A DNA stretch of 64,000 nt, from assembly GCF_014349155.1 (NCBI RefSeq), contig NZ_JACSIT010000139.1:40666-104665 (forward strand), in the 5' to 3' direction. Below are positions 16,344-26,717 of the stretch, in pieces. The first letter of the stretch is position 1. Every line of letters starts with the position of its first letter. Under the pieces are notes generated by a model. It ran no database searches, was not told the DNA's origin, and saw only the letters and a list, made by a program, of their open reading frames with translations. Source of the stretch: Neolewinella lacunae. Its GTDB lineage: Bacteria; Bacteroidota; Bacteroidia; Chitinophagales; Saprospiraceae. A program made the position numbers and the translations under genes.

Positions 16344-19300
16344 TTAAAATGATGCGTTTACACCAATGGTGACGGTACGGGCCCGTGGGTAGGCCGTGTA
16401 GTCGATCCCGATGGAAGGAACACCATTGATGGGTTTGCTGATGCTGACCTCGGGGTCCTGGCCGCTGTAGCCAGTGATGACGAACAGGTTCTGACCAGAA
16501 ACGGTGAAGCGCAGGTTAGAGAACACGTTGCCGGATACGGGTACGGTGTAACCGAGGGATACGTTCTGGAGGCGTACGAAGTCACCTTTCTCGAGGAAGC
16601 GGGTGGATACGTCGGGGGCATTGAGGGGACCTTCACCGTTTCCAACTACGTCACGGGTTACGTTGCGGCCGTTGGCCAGAGAGCCAGCGGTGAAGAAGGC
16701 GTTGGCCGTATTGCTGTAGATGGAGTGACCGAACTGGCCGGAGAAGAAGATGTTCAGGTCGAGGTTACCCAGGCGGAAGATGTTGGTAAGGCCACCGGTA
16801 AGGGTGGGCAGGGGGCTGGCACCGACGAACTCCTGAAAGTCACCGTTGGGATAGATGGATACCCCTTCTGCATCGTAACCGCCGAACTCCCGGAGGAAGT
16901 AAGCGTAAAGCGGCTGTCCTTCGGCAATCCGCTGGGCAAAAGCACCGGTAAGACCCTGACCGTTGATTTGTCCGGTATTGATCAAGCCGCTGAAGTTTTT
17001 GACTACGTTGTTGTTGTAACCGGCGTTGAAAGAGATATCCCAGCCAAAGTTTTCCTTGTCTACTGCGACGAGGTTAAGGGCAAGTTCTACCCCTTCGTTG
17101 ATGATGTCAGCGTCGAGGTTGTCCCACACGAAAGGCGTAACGGCCGGCTGAGCAGAGGTGATCTGGATCAGGAGGTCATTGGTATTCTTGCGGTAGTAAT
17201 CAAAAGAGCCGGAGATGCGGTTGTTGGCAAAACCGAAGTCAATACCAGCGTTGATCTGCGCGGTAGACTCCCACTTCAGGTCGGGGTTGGCAAAGGCGAT
17301 GGTGCTCAGGTTACCACCGTCGATGTTGTCGACACCGTTGTTGAAGTTAAAGTCGCTGTAACGCTGGCGGGTTTGGTAGAGGTTGTGGGGCAACTCCTGG
17401 TTACCCGTGATACCGTAACCTACCCGCAGGCCGAGGTCGGAGAATGCATCCGGCACAAATCCCTCGTCAATCATACGCCATTTGAAAGCCGCCGAGGGGA
17501 AAACACCGTAGCGGTTTCCACCACCGAAGCGAGTGGAACCATCCGCACGGACGGTAGCCGTAAGGAGGTACTTATCGGAAATACCGAAGTTAACCCGGGT
17601 GTAGTAAGACTGAAGTTCGTCTACCGTGCGGAAAGAGTTCGTACCCACAGCACCTGCATTACCCAAAGACTGATTTGCAGAAGCCAGGTTGTTGATCATA
17701 ATGTCCAGGTCAGACGTGCGGAAATCGGCGTAAGCAGCTCCTTTTCCGGCACGCTCGAAGCGCTGGTAGGAATAGCCAACAAGGCCGGTGAAGTCTACTG
17801 AACCCACTTTCCTGGTATAGGTGAAGTAGTTTTCCCACAGGTCATTCTCCACCTGGATATCGTTCAGGTTCAAACGGCCGATACCGAATACCCCGGTGCC
17901 GGCCAACAAGTCCCGGGACTGTGCATCAACGCGGCTGGAGAAAGAACGGTCCAGACCAACGACGGTCTTGAAATTCAGGCCTTCGGCGATTTTGAGGTCG
18001 GCAGAAACGTTGCCCAGCATGCGCAGGGTATTGGTGAAACCTTCGTAGAGGTTCAGCAGCGCTACCGGGTTAGGCTCGGTGTTGCTCAATTGGTTGAGGG
18101 TACCATCGGGGCGGAAAACGGGTTGCGTCGGGTTCGCTTTCAGGATGTTGCCCAGCAGGTCACCTTCAAAACCAGAGTTGGTCGTGATGGGAACGTTGTC
18201 GTCGTGGATGTCAGACACCGTTACTTGCGTACCGAGGGTCAGACGGTCGTTGATGAACTTCTTGGTACCGTTGAAACGAGCGGAAAGACGCTGCAGGCCA
18301 GACTCTTCCACGATGCCCTCCTGGTCCATGTAAGATACGGAGAAACGGTAGTTGCCGTCGGTATTACCGCCACCAAAAGAGAGGTTGTGGTTGGTGGTGA
18401 TGCCCGTGCGGAAAATTTCGTCCTGCCAGTCGGTTTCGGTACCGCCATCCAGCACGGCGGCAGCCGCAGCACCGTTGAAGTCGGTGTAGGCGTCAAGGAA
18501 TTCATCGGCGTTGAGCAAGTCGTAGCGACGGGAAATTGCGGCAAAACCTACGCTGAAGTTGTAAGACAATGAGCCACGCTCACCCGCACCAGACTTGGTA
18601 GTGATGATTACAACACCGTTGGCACCCCGCGAACCGTAGATGGCCGTTGCAGAGGCATCCTTGAGTACGTCAATACTGGCAATGTCGTTAGGGTTAAGGA
18701 AGTTGAGCGGGTTACGCGCGGTGGTGTTACCCAGACCGCTGATGGAACCGTCGGCGGAAGTGTTTTCGCCGGACAGCGGAACACCATCCACCACGAAAAG
18801 CGGGTTGTTGTTACCGCGCACGGAAGAAGTACCACGGATGCGGAAGTTGACGCCCGCTCCTGGCTCACCGCTGGTCTGCGTAATCTGCACACCGGCCGCG
18901 CGGCCCTGGATGAGTTCTTCGGGAGAGGTGATCACCCCGGCGTTGAAATCCTCTTCCGTAAGCGCAACCACCGCTCCGGTGATATCAGACTTCTTCACCG
19001 AACCGTAGCCAACAACAACTACCTCGTCCAGCAACTCGCCAGAGGAGAGTGACACGGTGAAAGTTGTCTGGCCATTGATGTCAACAACCTGGGTTGAATA
19101 GCCCGTGTAAGAAATGGTGAGGGATTCGGCGTTGGCGGGCAGGTTGATGGAAAACTTGCCGTCAAAATCAGTTACCGTTCCCGTGGTGGTTCCAGTAACG
19201 AGAACACTAGCCCCGATGAGGGGGTCGCCACTATCCGCGTCAGTTACTGTACCGTTTACAGTGGTCTGTGCCGTCAGCACGCCGGTAAACGCTACAAACA

Positions 19301-19346
19301 GCGCGAAAAGGCAACCACGCATAAAATGGTTGGAAATAAGCTTCAT
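16344..19346 (-). CDS. SusC/RagA family TonB-linked outer-membrane protein
   Basis: A 1000-residue TonB-dependent channel. Seen: signal peptide (LFALFVAFTGVLTAQ), a carboxypeptidase-regulatory-like domain (TVNGTVTDADSGDPLIGASVLV, residues about 29-105), and the TonB-box region ELLDEVVVVGYGSVKKSDITGA. A plug domain follows with the SusC motifs GRAAGVQITQTSGEPGAG, IRGTSSVRGNNNPLFVVDGVP and DIASIDVLKDASATAIYGSRGANGVVIITTK, then a 22-strand barrel ending in VTIGVNASF. It pairs with the SusD gene downstream. About 550 bases of non-coding leader lie upstream. Confidence 0.95.
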   Translation of the reverse strand: MKLISNHFMRGCLFALFVAFTGVLTAQTTVNGTVTDADSGDPLIGASVLVTGTTTGTVTDFDGKFSINLPANAESLTISYTGYSTQVVDINGQTTFTVSLSSGELLDEVVVVGYGSVKKSDITGAVVALTEEDFNAGVITSPEELIQGRAAGVQITQTSGEPGAGVNFRIRGTSSVRGNNNPLFVVDGVPLSGENTSADGSISGLGNTTARNPLNFLNPNDIASIDVLKDASATAIYGSRGANGVVIITTKSGAGERGSLSYNFSVGFAAISRRYDLLNADEFLDAYTDFNGAAAAAVLDGGTETDWQDEIFRTGITTNHNLSFGGGNTDGNYRFSVSYMDQEGIVEESGLQRLSARFNGTKKFINDRLTLGTQVTVSDIHDDNVPITTNSGFEGDLLGNILKANPTQPVFRPDGTLNQLSNTEPNPVALLNLYEGFTNTLRMLGNVSADLKIAEGLNFKTVVGLDRSFSSRVDAQSRDLLAGTGVFGIGRLNLNDIQVENDLWENYFTYTRKVGSVDFTGLVGYSYQRFERAGKGAAYADFRTSDLDIMINNLASANQSLGNAGAVGTNSFRTVDELQSYYTRVNFGISDKYLLTATVRADGSTRFGGGNRYGVFPSAAFKWRMIDEGFVPDAFSDLGLRVGYGITGNQELPHNLYQTRQRYSDFNFNNGVDNIDGGNLSTIAFANPDLKWESTAQINAGIDFGFANNRISGSFDYYRKNTNDLLIQITSAQPAVTPFVWDNLDADIINEGVELALNLVAVDKENFGWDISFNAGYNNNVVKNFSGLINTGQINGQGLTGAFAQRIAEGQPLYAYFLREFGGYDAEGVSIYPNGDFQEFVGASPLPTLTGGLTNIFRLGNLDLNIFFSGQFGHSIYSNTANAFFTAGSLANGRNVTRDVVGNGEGPLNAPDVSTRFLEKGDFVRLQNVSLGYTVPVSGNVFSNLRFTVSGQNLFVITGYSGQDPEVSISKPINGVPSIGIDYTAYPRARTVTIGVNASF

Positions 19347-19895
19347 ACTACTACTTAATGTTTGAAAATTGTGAATGTTATGTAACCCCTACGCATCCGT
19401 ACGGGAGAGGGCGCTCGTCTTTGCAGGACGATGCCATGATTTACCAAAGTGTTGGGGGAAGCGTGTATCCGGCATTGCCTGAGCCGCCGGAACCGGAGAA
19501 TTGCGTGATCGTGTATTGCATGTTCGTAAAACAAAAAATCCCAAGAATAGTATGCAGGCAAATATTATTGCGTAAACATCAACCAGAGCTGAGCCTTTTG
19601 CCCCGCAAAAATGATAATTCCCGGAGTAAGAAACAAGCTATGGCCTCATAATTTTCCCTGCCAATCCCTCGGGCAGGGCAGAGTAAACGCTAAAACTTAA
19701 CACAAAAGTAACGAAACCGTTGGGCTAACGCTGCCTTAGGCCATAGAATTTTTCTCCAAACTACCGAAAGAGCGCAGGATTATTGCCAACGATTCTTCTT
19801 TTTCACCAAACCTTGTTCTGACAACGATTCAAAAAAATGCCTTCCACCGTCAAAAGTTGCGTTGCAACACCTAACTGACCGATCGGGAGACAGCC
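19347..19895. other. Non-coding region between susC and metF
   Basis: About 550 bases with no supported gene. It holds a weak terminator candidate for metF near the right end and, on the minus strand, the presumed susC leader. CAAAAGTA at 19703-19710 (TACTTTTG on the minus strand) fits a -7 box, but no -33 TTTG is at the right spacing. The 9-mer CAACGATTC occurs twice (near 19787 and 19823). No riboswitch class was recognised. Confidence 0.5.
19848..19868 (-). terminator. Possible weak terminator after metF
   Basis: A 5-bp hairpin (19856-19860 with 19864-19868) is followed on the minus strand by TTTTG. The short stem makes this uncertain. Confidence 0.35.
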
Positions 19896-20858
19896 TTAGT
19901 ATACTGCTTTGGCAATGGCCTCAATCGTGCTGGAATCGCCCATCGTGTAGTAGTGCAGGCAAGGGGCGCCGCGCTCTTTTAGCTCCTTGCTCTGGGCGAT
20001 ACACCACTCAATACCGACCTGGAGCCGGGCCGCGTCGGTTTTGGCATCGGTGATGGCCTTGACCAGGTCATCGGGCAAATCGATGTAAAACATGCGGGGA
20101 ATGCTGTGCAACTGGTAGAGCTTGGTGAGGGGCTTGAGGCCGGGGACGATTGGGGCGTCGATGCCAGCGGCGCGTACCGCATCCACGAAGTCGAAGTACT
20201 TCTGGTTATCGAAAAACATCTGGGTGACGATGTAATTCCCGCCAGCGGCGATTTTTTCTTTCAGGTAGCGCAGGTCAATTTCGCGGTTGGGTGCTTCGAA
20301 ATGCTTTTCGGGGTAGCCCGCTACGCCGATGCAGAAGTTCGTGCGGGAGGCTTCGTCGGAGACGGTGAGGTCGTCCAGATAAATCCCGTTGTTCATGTCG
20401 TTGATCTGCCGGACCAGGTCGGAAGCGTAGTGATGCCCATCGGGCTCGGGGATGAATTTGCCCTCGAACTTGCGGGCGTCGCCGCGCAGGGCCAATACGT
20501 TTTGCACGTCGAGGAAACCAAGATCGATCAGGGCATTCTCGGTGTCCTGTTTGGTAAAACCGCCGCAGAGTAAGTGGGGCACGGCATCCACACCGTAGCG
20601 GTGCATGATGGCTGCACAGATACCGACGGTGCCCGGGCGTTTGCGGATGGATGACTTCTCGTAGTAACCACTTGGCCGGCGTTTATAGACGTATTCCTCG
20701 CGGTGATAGGTAACGTCAATGAAGGGCGGCTTGAATTCCATCAAAGGGTCCAGCGTATCAAAAATGGCTTGCATGCTACCGCCTTTCAGGGGAGGCAGGA
20801 CTTCGAAGCTGATGAGGGTGTTGCCTTTGGCCTGGGCGAAATAGTCGGTTACGCGCAT
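19896..20858 (-). CDS. metF: Methylenetetrahydrofolate reductase
   Basis: A 320-residue cytoplasmic FAD enzyme that reduces 5,10-methylene-tetrahydrofolate to 5-methyl-tetrahydrofolate, the methyl donor for methionine synthesis. Seen: the N-terminal catalytic Glu motif ISFEVLPP (residues 17-24), the family block FIDVTYHRE (about 46), the flavin-site motif NVLALRGD (about 117), and ENALIDLGF, YIVTQMFFDN and PIVPGLKPL further on. The length is normal for the bacterial enzyme. It is a single gene here, with no metH or other methionine genes next to it. TATCTTTG, a perfect -7 box, lies 30 bases upstream of the start. Confidence 0.95.
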   Translation of the reverse strand: MRVTDYFAQAKGNTLISFEVLPPLKGGSMQAIFDTLDPLMEFKPPFIDVTYHREEYVYKRRPSGYYEKSSIRKRPGTVGICAAIMHRYGVDAVPHLLCGGFTKQDTENALIDLGFLDVQNVLALRGDARKFEGKFIPEPDGHHYASDLVRQINDMNNGIYLDDLTVSDEASRTNFCIGVAGYPEKHFEAPNREIDLRYLKEKIAAGGNYIVTQMFFDNQKYFDFVDAVRAAGIDAPIVPGLKPLTKLYQLHSIPRMFYIDLPDDLVKAITDAKTDAARLQVGIEWCIAQSKELKERGAPCLHYYTMGDSSTIEAIAKAVY

Positions 20859-20887
20859 TGTGCGTGAGCTGTGCTTGTTGGGGACGG

Positions 20888-20895
20888 CAAAGATA
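20888..20895 (-). promoter_or_regulatory. -7 promoter element for metF
   Basis: TATCTTTG on the minus strand matches the TAnnTTTG consensus about 30 bases before the metF start. The -33 element is not clear. Confidence 0.4.
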
Positions 20896-21073
20896 CACGC
20901 TCACTTACGATATGCCGGAATGCCTTGCGTAAAGCTTTAGTAAAAGGCCTTCCTGGCCTTTTGGACCAATTGCTACCGCAAAGCCTCGGAGAAGCATGTG
21001 ACGCGCGCAACTTATCTTGTCCGCCGGAGAACGCCGAGCCCACCCCACTCTTTCAGTTCCATACCCTACTGTG

Positions 21074-24000
21074 ATGCATCCCGCGCTCGCTTTATCCATT
21101 GCTCTTTGTTGGCTCCCCTTTTTGCTGCCCGCCCAGTGTGACATTTTCCTCACGGCGGGCCCCGACCAGAAAGTTTGCCCGCCCGGGGGGAACACCCTCC
21201 TTCTCGGCGAGGTGCTCGGTGATAATGTGGTGGCGGTGCAGTGGACGCCCGAGGGCAGCGTTTCCGACCCGCGCAGCCTCACGCCGGTAGCGTTCGGGCC
21301 GGGCACCTATACCTTAACCGCCCAAGTCATCGACCCCACGGTCAACCTCATTGTCAACGGCGATTTTAGCGCTGGCGACTCTGGCTTTACCACCGAGTAC
21401 GGGCCCGGGACGGGGGGGGCTTTCGGACCACTATCCACCGAGGGCACCTACGCAATTGTGGCAAATAGCAGCGCGGCCCACAGTAATTTTGCGGCCTGCT
21501 CGGACCACACCGGCGGAGGAAATATGCTGGTCATCAACGGAGCAACCACGCCTAACGAGCAGGTATGGTGCCAGACGGTTGCCGTCCCTGCCAATACCCT
21601 CCTCAGTTTTACCGCTTGGGTAGCTTCGGCCATCAGTGAAAACCCCGCTTTGCTTCAATTTTCCGTCAATGGAGAACTTTTGGGGGAAAGCTTCCGGGCC
21701 TCATCCGCTACTTGCAGCTGGAACCGCTTCGCCGAAAATTGGTTCTCCGGGGGTGCCATGAGCGCAGAAATCTGCATAGTGAACCAAAATACGGTGGGCT
21801 CGGGGAACGACTTTGCCATCGACGACATCTTCTTCGGCCCCTTGTGCGAACAAAGCGACGACGTAGAAGTGACCCTGGCCACCGTAAACGCAGAAGCACC
21901 CGCCACCGTTTTCCTCCCCTGCGACGGAGGATTCAGCGTAGTCCTCGACGGCTCGGCCTCCAGCGCTGGGCCTGGCTATTTTTACCAATGGTCCACCCCC
22001 AATGGCAACATCCTCTCCGGAGCTACCACCCGTACCCCCACCGTGGCTGGCGCGGGCACCTACGTACTGGATGTGAACTACGATAACGGCAGCATCCAGT
22101 GCACCGACCAAACCACCGTCGTGGTTGCCGAAAATCCGGAGATCCCCCTCGCCTTTGTAGACAAGTTCGGCGACATCACGTGCAATTCAACAACCGTCCA
22201 GCTCAACGCCCTCGGCTCCTCCTCCGGCCCGGGCTACAGCTACCAGTGGAGTACTACCGACGGCTTTTTGGTTTCCGGCACCACGGGCAGCAACCCCACG
22301 GTTGGAGCGGCAGGAACCTACCGACTGCTGGTAACCCACGGCCCCAGCGGATGCACCGCCACGGCGGAGGTCCGGGTGGACGAATTCCGGACGCCCCCGC
22401 CGATCCAAATAGAAACACCCGCTCCCTTGGGCTGCGGCAGCCCAACGGTGCAGCTCGACGCCCGCCCCTCTAACCCTGCGCCGGGGGTACAAGCCAGCTG
22501 GACCACCACGGATGGAAGCATAGTAAGTGGTAGCAACGGACTACGCCCCACCGTCGATGCCCCCGGCACCTATACCCTCCGTCTCACCGACGGGGCCACC
22601 GGATGTTTTAGCGAAGCTTCGGTGACGGTGGTGGCCAGCCCCAGTCCGGTCAGCGCCCAAATCACCCCGGCCGACACGCTGAGCTGCCGCCAAACCCAAA
22701 TTGGGCTCGTTGCCGAAACTAATGGCAACAGCACCGGATTCACTTACGCCTGGAGTACGGAACTCGGTACCATCGTTGCGGGAGTTATGAGTGATTCCGC
22801 CACCGTTAGCGCCGCTGGCCCGTATTTCCTTACGGTGCTCGATCCCGCTACGGGTTGTGAGGCCCGGGATACCGTAGTGGTAGTGGCAGACCTTGTCTTG
22901 CCGGACGTGGCCGTCTCGTCCAACGGACCTTTCACCTGCGGCCGCGCCCTAATTACGCTGAACAGTATTGGATCCTCCATTGGACCTGCTTTTGACTACT
23001 TATGGTCGACCAACGATGGTACAATCCTCAGCGATACCACGGGCCCGATGCCCACGATCGGTGCCCCGGGGAGTTATACCCTGACCATTGAAAACCAGGC
23101 TAACGGCTGCCGCGCCGACAGTACCCTGCGGGTGGGCATTGATACTTTGGCCCCGGACATCAGTGCGGGGACGTCCTTCACCCTGACCTGCGCGGCCGAA
23201 CAAGACACCCTGGCGGGCGCGGTACTCGGCGTACCGCCCCCTGCCTATACGGTGGCGTGGACGACCCTCGACGGAATAATTTTGGCCGACGCCGACAGCC
23301 TGCGCGCCATCATCGGCGCTCCGGGCACTTACCTGCTGCGGGTAACCAACCCCGCCAACGGGTGCAGCGCGCTCGATAGCGTGCGCATTTTGCGGGACGA
23401 CAACCTGCCCACGGTGACCATCGCGACGCCGCCACCGCTGGATTGTAACGTGACGACCATTGACCTGAACGCCACGGGCAGCAACGCTGGCGCGGGATTT
23501 GCGCTGACCTGGTCGAGCCCCAACGGCAATTTCCTGGGTGCTACCGATGGGCTCGTGGCCCGGATTGGTGCGCCGGGCAACTACACCCTGCGCGTTCTCA
23601 ATGTCGATAATGGCTGTGTGGATAGCCTGGGGGTCGTCGTTTTGCAGGATACCGTTCGTCCGGTAGTCACCGCGGCCCCACCCCTGCGGCTCGACTGCGC
23701 TACCCCGGTGGGCACGCTCCAGGCGACGGTGAATACGGCCGAGACTTTTGATTTCGCCTGGACCACGCCAAATGGCCGCATCCTGGCAGGCAGTGATGGG
23801 CCAAGTGTGCAGGTGGATACGGCGGGCACGTACCGGCTCGTGGTCAGTAATCCGCGCAACGGCTGTACGACGGAAAGCACGACTACGGTGACGGAAGACT
23901 TCCGGTCCCCAGTGGCCATCGTTGGGCCGACGCAGCGGGTATTGACCTGCCGCGACACCATTTTTGCCCTGGGCAGTACGGCCTTAGTTCCCGATTTGCG

Positions 24001-26695
24001 TTACGCCTGGCAAAGCAGTGGAACCCTGCCTGCGGGCAGTTTAAATGGACCTTCCCTCGTGGTTAATGCCCCGGCGACTTACCGTTTGCTCGTGGTCGAC
24101 ACCCTGAACGCCTGCCGGGATTCGGCGGTAGTCACGGTAACGGAAGACCGGGAGATCCCCGTCGCTACCGTGGAAACGCCCGCAGTGCTCACCTGTGTGA
24201 CGCCGCAAACGACCTTACGCGGGAGCGCCCCGGCGGGCTTCACCGGGCTGGAGATCCGGTGGACCACTACGGGCGGAAACATCACCAGCGGGGCAACGGA
24301 TTTCTTTGCCAACGTGGCGGCGGCGGGCACCTACCAGCTTCACCTGTTTGATCCCCGGACGGGCTGCGCAGACTCGGCACAGGTGGAAGTTTTGGAAGAC
24401 CTGAATCCTCCGTTGGCGGAGGCTGGGTTGGATGCAGTAATCAACTGCGCAGCACCGGTAGCCACCTTGAGCGCGGAGGGATCGGCGAGTGGTCCGTCCA
24501 TCAGCTACCAGTGGACTACCTCCGACGGAACTTTCTCCGGCCCGGCAGATGCTTTTACCAGCATGGCCACCGCCCCTGGCCACTACTTTTTGGAGGTCCG
24601 CAACGACCGGAATGGCTGTGCGGCCACCGACAGCGTGCGGGTGCGGGCGGATTTCGTGGAGCCGGTGGTTAACCTGGGCCCGGACAGTCTGACCCTGACC
24701 TGCCGGGATACCCTCTTCACACTGACCAACCAGGGAGCGAGTGCGCCGGGGTTGCAGTATGACTGGTCGGTACGTAACGGCGGAGCTTTATTGGGTGCAG
24801 ATACCCTGCCGGTGGCCATGCTGCGTTCGCCGGGCGTTTACCTCCTTCGCATCAGCAATCCGGGGAACGGGTGCCGCGCCGAAGATTCCGTGCGCATCGG
24901 GCAAAACACGGTGCTTCCGCGCCTGGCCATCGTCGCACCCGCAGACCTGAACTGCGCCGTAACGGAGCTGACCCTCGACGCCACGGGCTCTTCGGCGGGT
25001 GCGGGTTTTGGCCTGCGGTGGACGACGGGAAGCGGCAACATCCTAAGTGGTGCCACCGGACCAACACCCGTAGTAGACGCGCCGGGCACCTACCAATTGA
25101 GGGTTGAGAACCTAAGCAATGGCTGCGTAGACAGTGCCCAAGTGACGGTGACCCAAGACCGCCAAGCGCCCGAAGCCAACATCGCCCTACCAGCATCGCT
25201 AAATTGCACGGATACGCTGGTGGTACTGGACGCGCGGACTTCCAGCCAGGGCAACCAATTTCGCTACACCTGGACCACCCCTTCCGGTAGCATCGTGGCA
25301 GGAAGCACTACGCTCTCCCCCGCCGTAGCGGCACCGGGTACTTACTTTTTGCGCGTAACGAACATCCAGAATGCCTGTTTCCGCCTGGATTCCGTGACCG
25401 TAACCCAGGACGCAGCTCCCCCGGTGCTCGCGCAACTTACGCCGGAGGTACTCACGTGTACCACGCGTTCGGTACTGCTCAATGCCTCGGCAAGCGGCGC
25501 GGGGGCGGAACCCTCGGTACGCTGGACCACCGTGAATGGCAATATTTTGTCGGGAGAAGACTCCTTCACCCCACGGGTAGACCGGCCGGGAGATTACCGC
25601 CTGCTGGTGATCAACCCGGAGAACCAGTGTACCAATGATCTCGTCATTAGGGTACTCCAAGACACCATCCCTCCCGGGTTGCTCCTGCCGGATACGCTCG
25701 ACCTGGGTTGTGATACCATCCCCGTCCGCCTGGCGGCGATGGTAACGGATGCTGGCAGCTATCGCTTCGTTTGGACTACGGAAGGGGGACGCATCGTAGC
25801 CGACGGCAATACGGCGCGGCCGCAGGTGCAAGGTCCGGGCAACTACAGGGTGATGGTGACCAACGCCAACAATGGTTGCCAACGGGAGGGCAATGTCGAA
25901 GCCGTTCAGGACCTCCCCCTCGACTTCACTTTTTCCCTCGCGCCGCCGACTTGTGCCATGCCCCTAGGGACCCTCACCTTTACGGGTGTTACCGGCGGAC
26001 GGGAGCCCTACCTCTACGCCACTGACGGAGGCCTCGGATTCCGTACCGATACGGTAGTGACGGGCCTCGCCCCGGGAAATTACCCGCTGGTGGTGCAAGA
26101 CGCCCAGGGCTGTGAATTGCGGGCAAGCGTATCCGTTCCCAACCCGCCTGAGCTCGGCCTGGTCTTGTCCCCCCGGGTAGTCATTGCCCTGGGCGAAGAC
26201 TATCGCCTCAATGCCCTGACCAACTATCCCGCTGCGGCCCTGGCCAGTGTATTATGGACACCCGCGACGGGACTAGATTGCCCCACTTGTTTGCGTCCCC
26301 GGGCTTCACCCCTAGCAAGTACGGTCTACACCCTTGAGATCAGTACTGCCGACGGCTGCGTGGCTACGGCCAGCACCGAAATCATCGTCGATCGCCAACG
26401 CAACGTCTTTTTTCCCACCGCATTCTCTCCGAACGGCGATGGCATCAATGATGTCTTCATCCCCTACGCTGACCCCAAACTGGTCAGCCGCGTAATGGCC
26501 TTCCACATTTACGACCGCTGGGGCAATGAAGTCTTCGTCGGCAGCGACTTCGCCCCCGGAGATGGCGCAGCGGGTTGGGATGGTCACTTCAACGGAAAAA
26601 GGATGAATCCCGCCGTCTTCGTCTTTACCGCCACCGTAGAATTTGTTGATGGCAGACAGGTGGATTACCGGGGAGAAGTGGCGCTGGTGCAGTAA
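21074..26695 (+). CDS. Giant Ig-like repeat protein with gliding-motility (T9SS type B) C-terminal domain
   Basis: A secreted protein of about 1873 residues. Seen: signal peptide (SIALCWLPFLLPAQC), an Ig/PKD-like unit, and a jelly-roll-like domain (residues about 95-270, starting NLIVNGDFSAGDSGF and ending DDIFFGP) of the kind that can bind carbohydrate. Then come about 16 tandem repeats of 85-90 residues. Each has a Cys near its start (LTC/LNC), a core Y-x-W-T-T-x-x-G-x-I-x-S-G, and a P-G-T-Y-x-L-R-V-x-N-x-x-x-G-C end. The last 95 residues are a type B domain (FFPTAFSPNGDGINDVF, YDRWGNEVF, GWDGHFNGK). The paired Cys in each repeat suggest one disulfide per unit. Type B cargo usually sits next to a PorP/SprF-like gene; none is adjacent here. 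The role is probably adhesion. Start: MHPALA at 21074 is chosen over an upstream ATG because it opens directly into the signal peptide. Confidence 0.88.
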   Translation: MHPALALSIALCWLPFLLPAQCDIFLTAGPDQKVCPPGGNTLLLGEVLGDNVVAVQWTPEGSVSDPRSLTPVAFGPGTYTLTAQVIDPTVNLIVNGDFSAGDSGFTTEYGPGTGGAFGPLSTEGTYAIVANSSAAHSNFAACSDHTGGGNMLVINGATTPNEQVWCQTVAVPANTLLSFTAWVASAISENPALLQFSVNGELLGESFRASSATCSWNRFAENWFSGGAMSAEICIVNQNTVGSGNDFAIDDIFFGPLCEQSDDVEVTLATVNAEAPATVFLPCDGGFSVVLDGSASSAGPGYFYQWSTPNGNILSGATTRTPTVAGAGTYVLDVNYDNGSIQCTDQTTVVVAENPEIPLAFVDKFGDITCNSTTVQLNALGSSSGPGYSYQWSTTDGFLVSGTTGSNPTVGAAGTYRLLVTHGPSGCTATAEVRVDEFRTPPPIQIETPAPLGCGSPTVQLDARPSNPAPGVQASWTTTDGSIVSGSNGLRPTVDAPGTYTLRLTDGATGCFSEASVTVVASPSPVSAQITPADTLSCRQTQIGLVAETNGNSTGFTYAWSTELGTIVAGVMSDSATVSAAGPYFLTVLDPATGCEARDTVVVVADLVLPDVAVSSNGPFTCGRALITLNSIGSSIGPAFDYLWSTNDGTILSDTTGPMPTIGAPGSYTLTIENQANGCRADSTLRVGIDTLAPDISAGTSFTLTCAAEQDTLAGAVLGVPPPAYTVAWTTLDGIILADADSLRAIIGAPGTYLLRVTNPANGCSALDSVRILRDDNLPTVTIATPPPLDCNVTTIDLNATGSNAGAGFALTWSSPNGNFLGATDGLVARIGAPGNYTLRVLNVDNGCVDSLGVVVLQDTVRPVVTAAPPLRLDCATPVGTLQATVNTAETFDFAWTTPNGRILAGSDGPSVQVDTAGTYRLVVSNPRNGCTTESTTTVTEDFRSPVAIVGPTQRVLTCRDTIFALGSTALVPDLRYAWQSSGTLPAGSLNGPSLVVNAPATYRLLVVDTLNACRDSAVVTVTEDREIPVATVETPAVLTCVTPQTTLRGSAPAGFTGLEIRWTTTGGNITSGATDFFANVAAAGTYQLHLFDPRTGCADSAQVEVLEDLNPPLAEAGLDAVINCAAPVATLSAEGSASGPSISYQWTTSDGTFSGPADAFTSMATAPGHYFLEVRNDRNGCAATDSVRVRADFVEPVVNLGPDSLTLTCRDTLFTLTNQGASAPGLQYDWSVRNGGALLGADTLPVAMLRSPGVYLLRISNPGNGCRAEDSVRIGQNTVLPRLAIVAPADLNCAVTELTLDATGSSAGAGFGLRWTTGSGNILSGATGPTPVVDAPGTYQLRVENLSNGCVDSAQVTVTQDRQAPEANIALPASLNCTDTLVVLDARTSSQGNQFRYTWTTPSGSIVAGSTTLSPAVAAPGTYFLRVTNIQNACFRLDSVTVTQDAAPPVLAQLTPEVLTCTTRSVLLNASASGAGAEPSVRWTTVNGNILSGEDSFTPRVDRPGDYRLLVINPENQCTNDLVIRVLQDTIPPGLLLPDTLDLGCDTIPVRLAAMVTDAGSYRFVWTTEGGRIVADGNTARPQVQGPGNYRVMVTNANNGCQREGNVEAVQDLPLDFTFSLAPPTCAMPLGTLTFTGVTGGREPYLYATDGGLGFRTDTVVTGLAPGNYPLVVQDAQGCELRASVSVPNPPELGLVLSPRVVIALGEDYRLNALTNYPAAALASVLWTPATGLDCPTCLRPRASPLASTVYTLEISTADGCVATASTEIIVDRQRNVFFPTAFSPNGDGINDVFIPYADPKLVSRVMAFHIYDRWGNEVFVGSDFAPGDGAAGWDGHFNGKRMNPAVFVFTATVEFVDGRQVDYRGEVALVQ
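22932..22947 (-). repeat. Dispersed 16-base repeat, one mismatch (in CDS)
   Basis: On the plus strand TCACCTGCGGCCGCGC, one base different from the consensus complement, followed by CC as in most copies. It is translated as FTCGRAL at a repeat start. Confidence 0.6.
25814..25829 (+). repeat. Dispersed 16-base repeat, exact copy (in CDS)
   Basis: An exact copy in the giant Ig-repeat gene, read in the same frame (ARPQV) as the copy at 3176. Confidence 0.8.
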
Positions 26696-26717
26696 AAACA
26701 AAAAGGTCGCTGAGCCC

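Noticed and set aside
19347-19895. A riboswitch in the susC leader
   Set aside because: No conserved core of cobalamin, TPP or other known classes was recognised, and metF downstream on the same strand order does not depend on this region.
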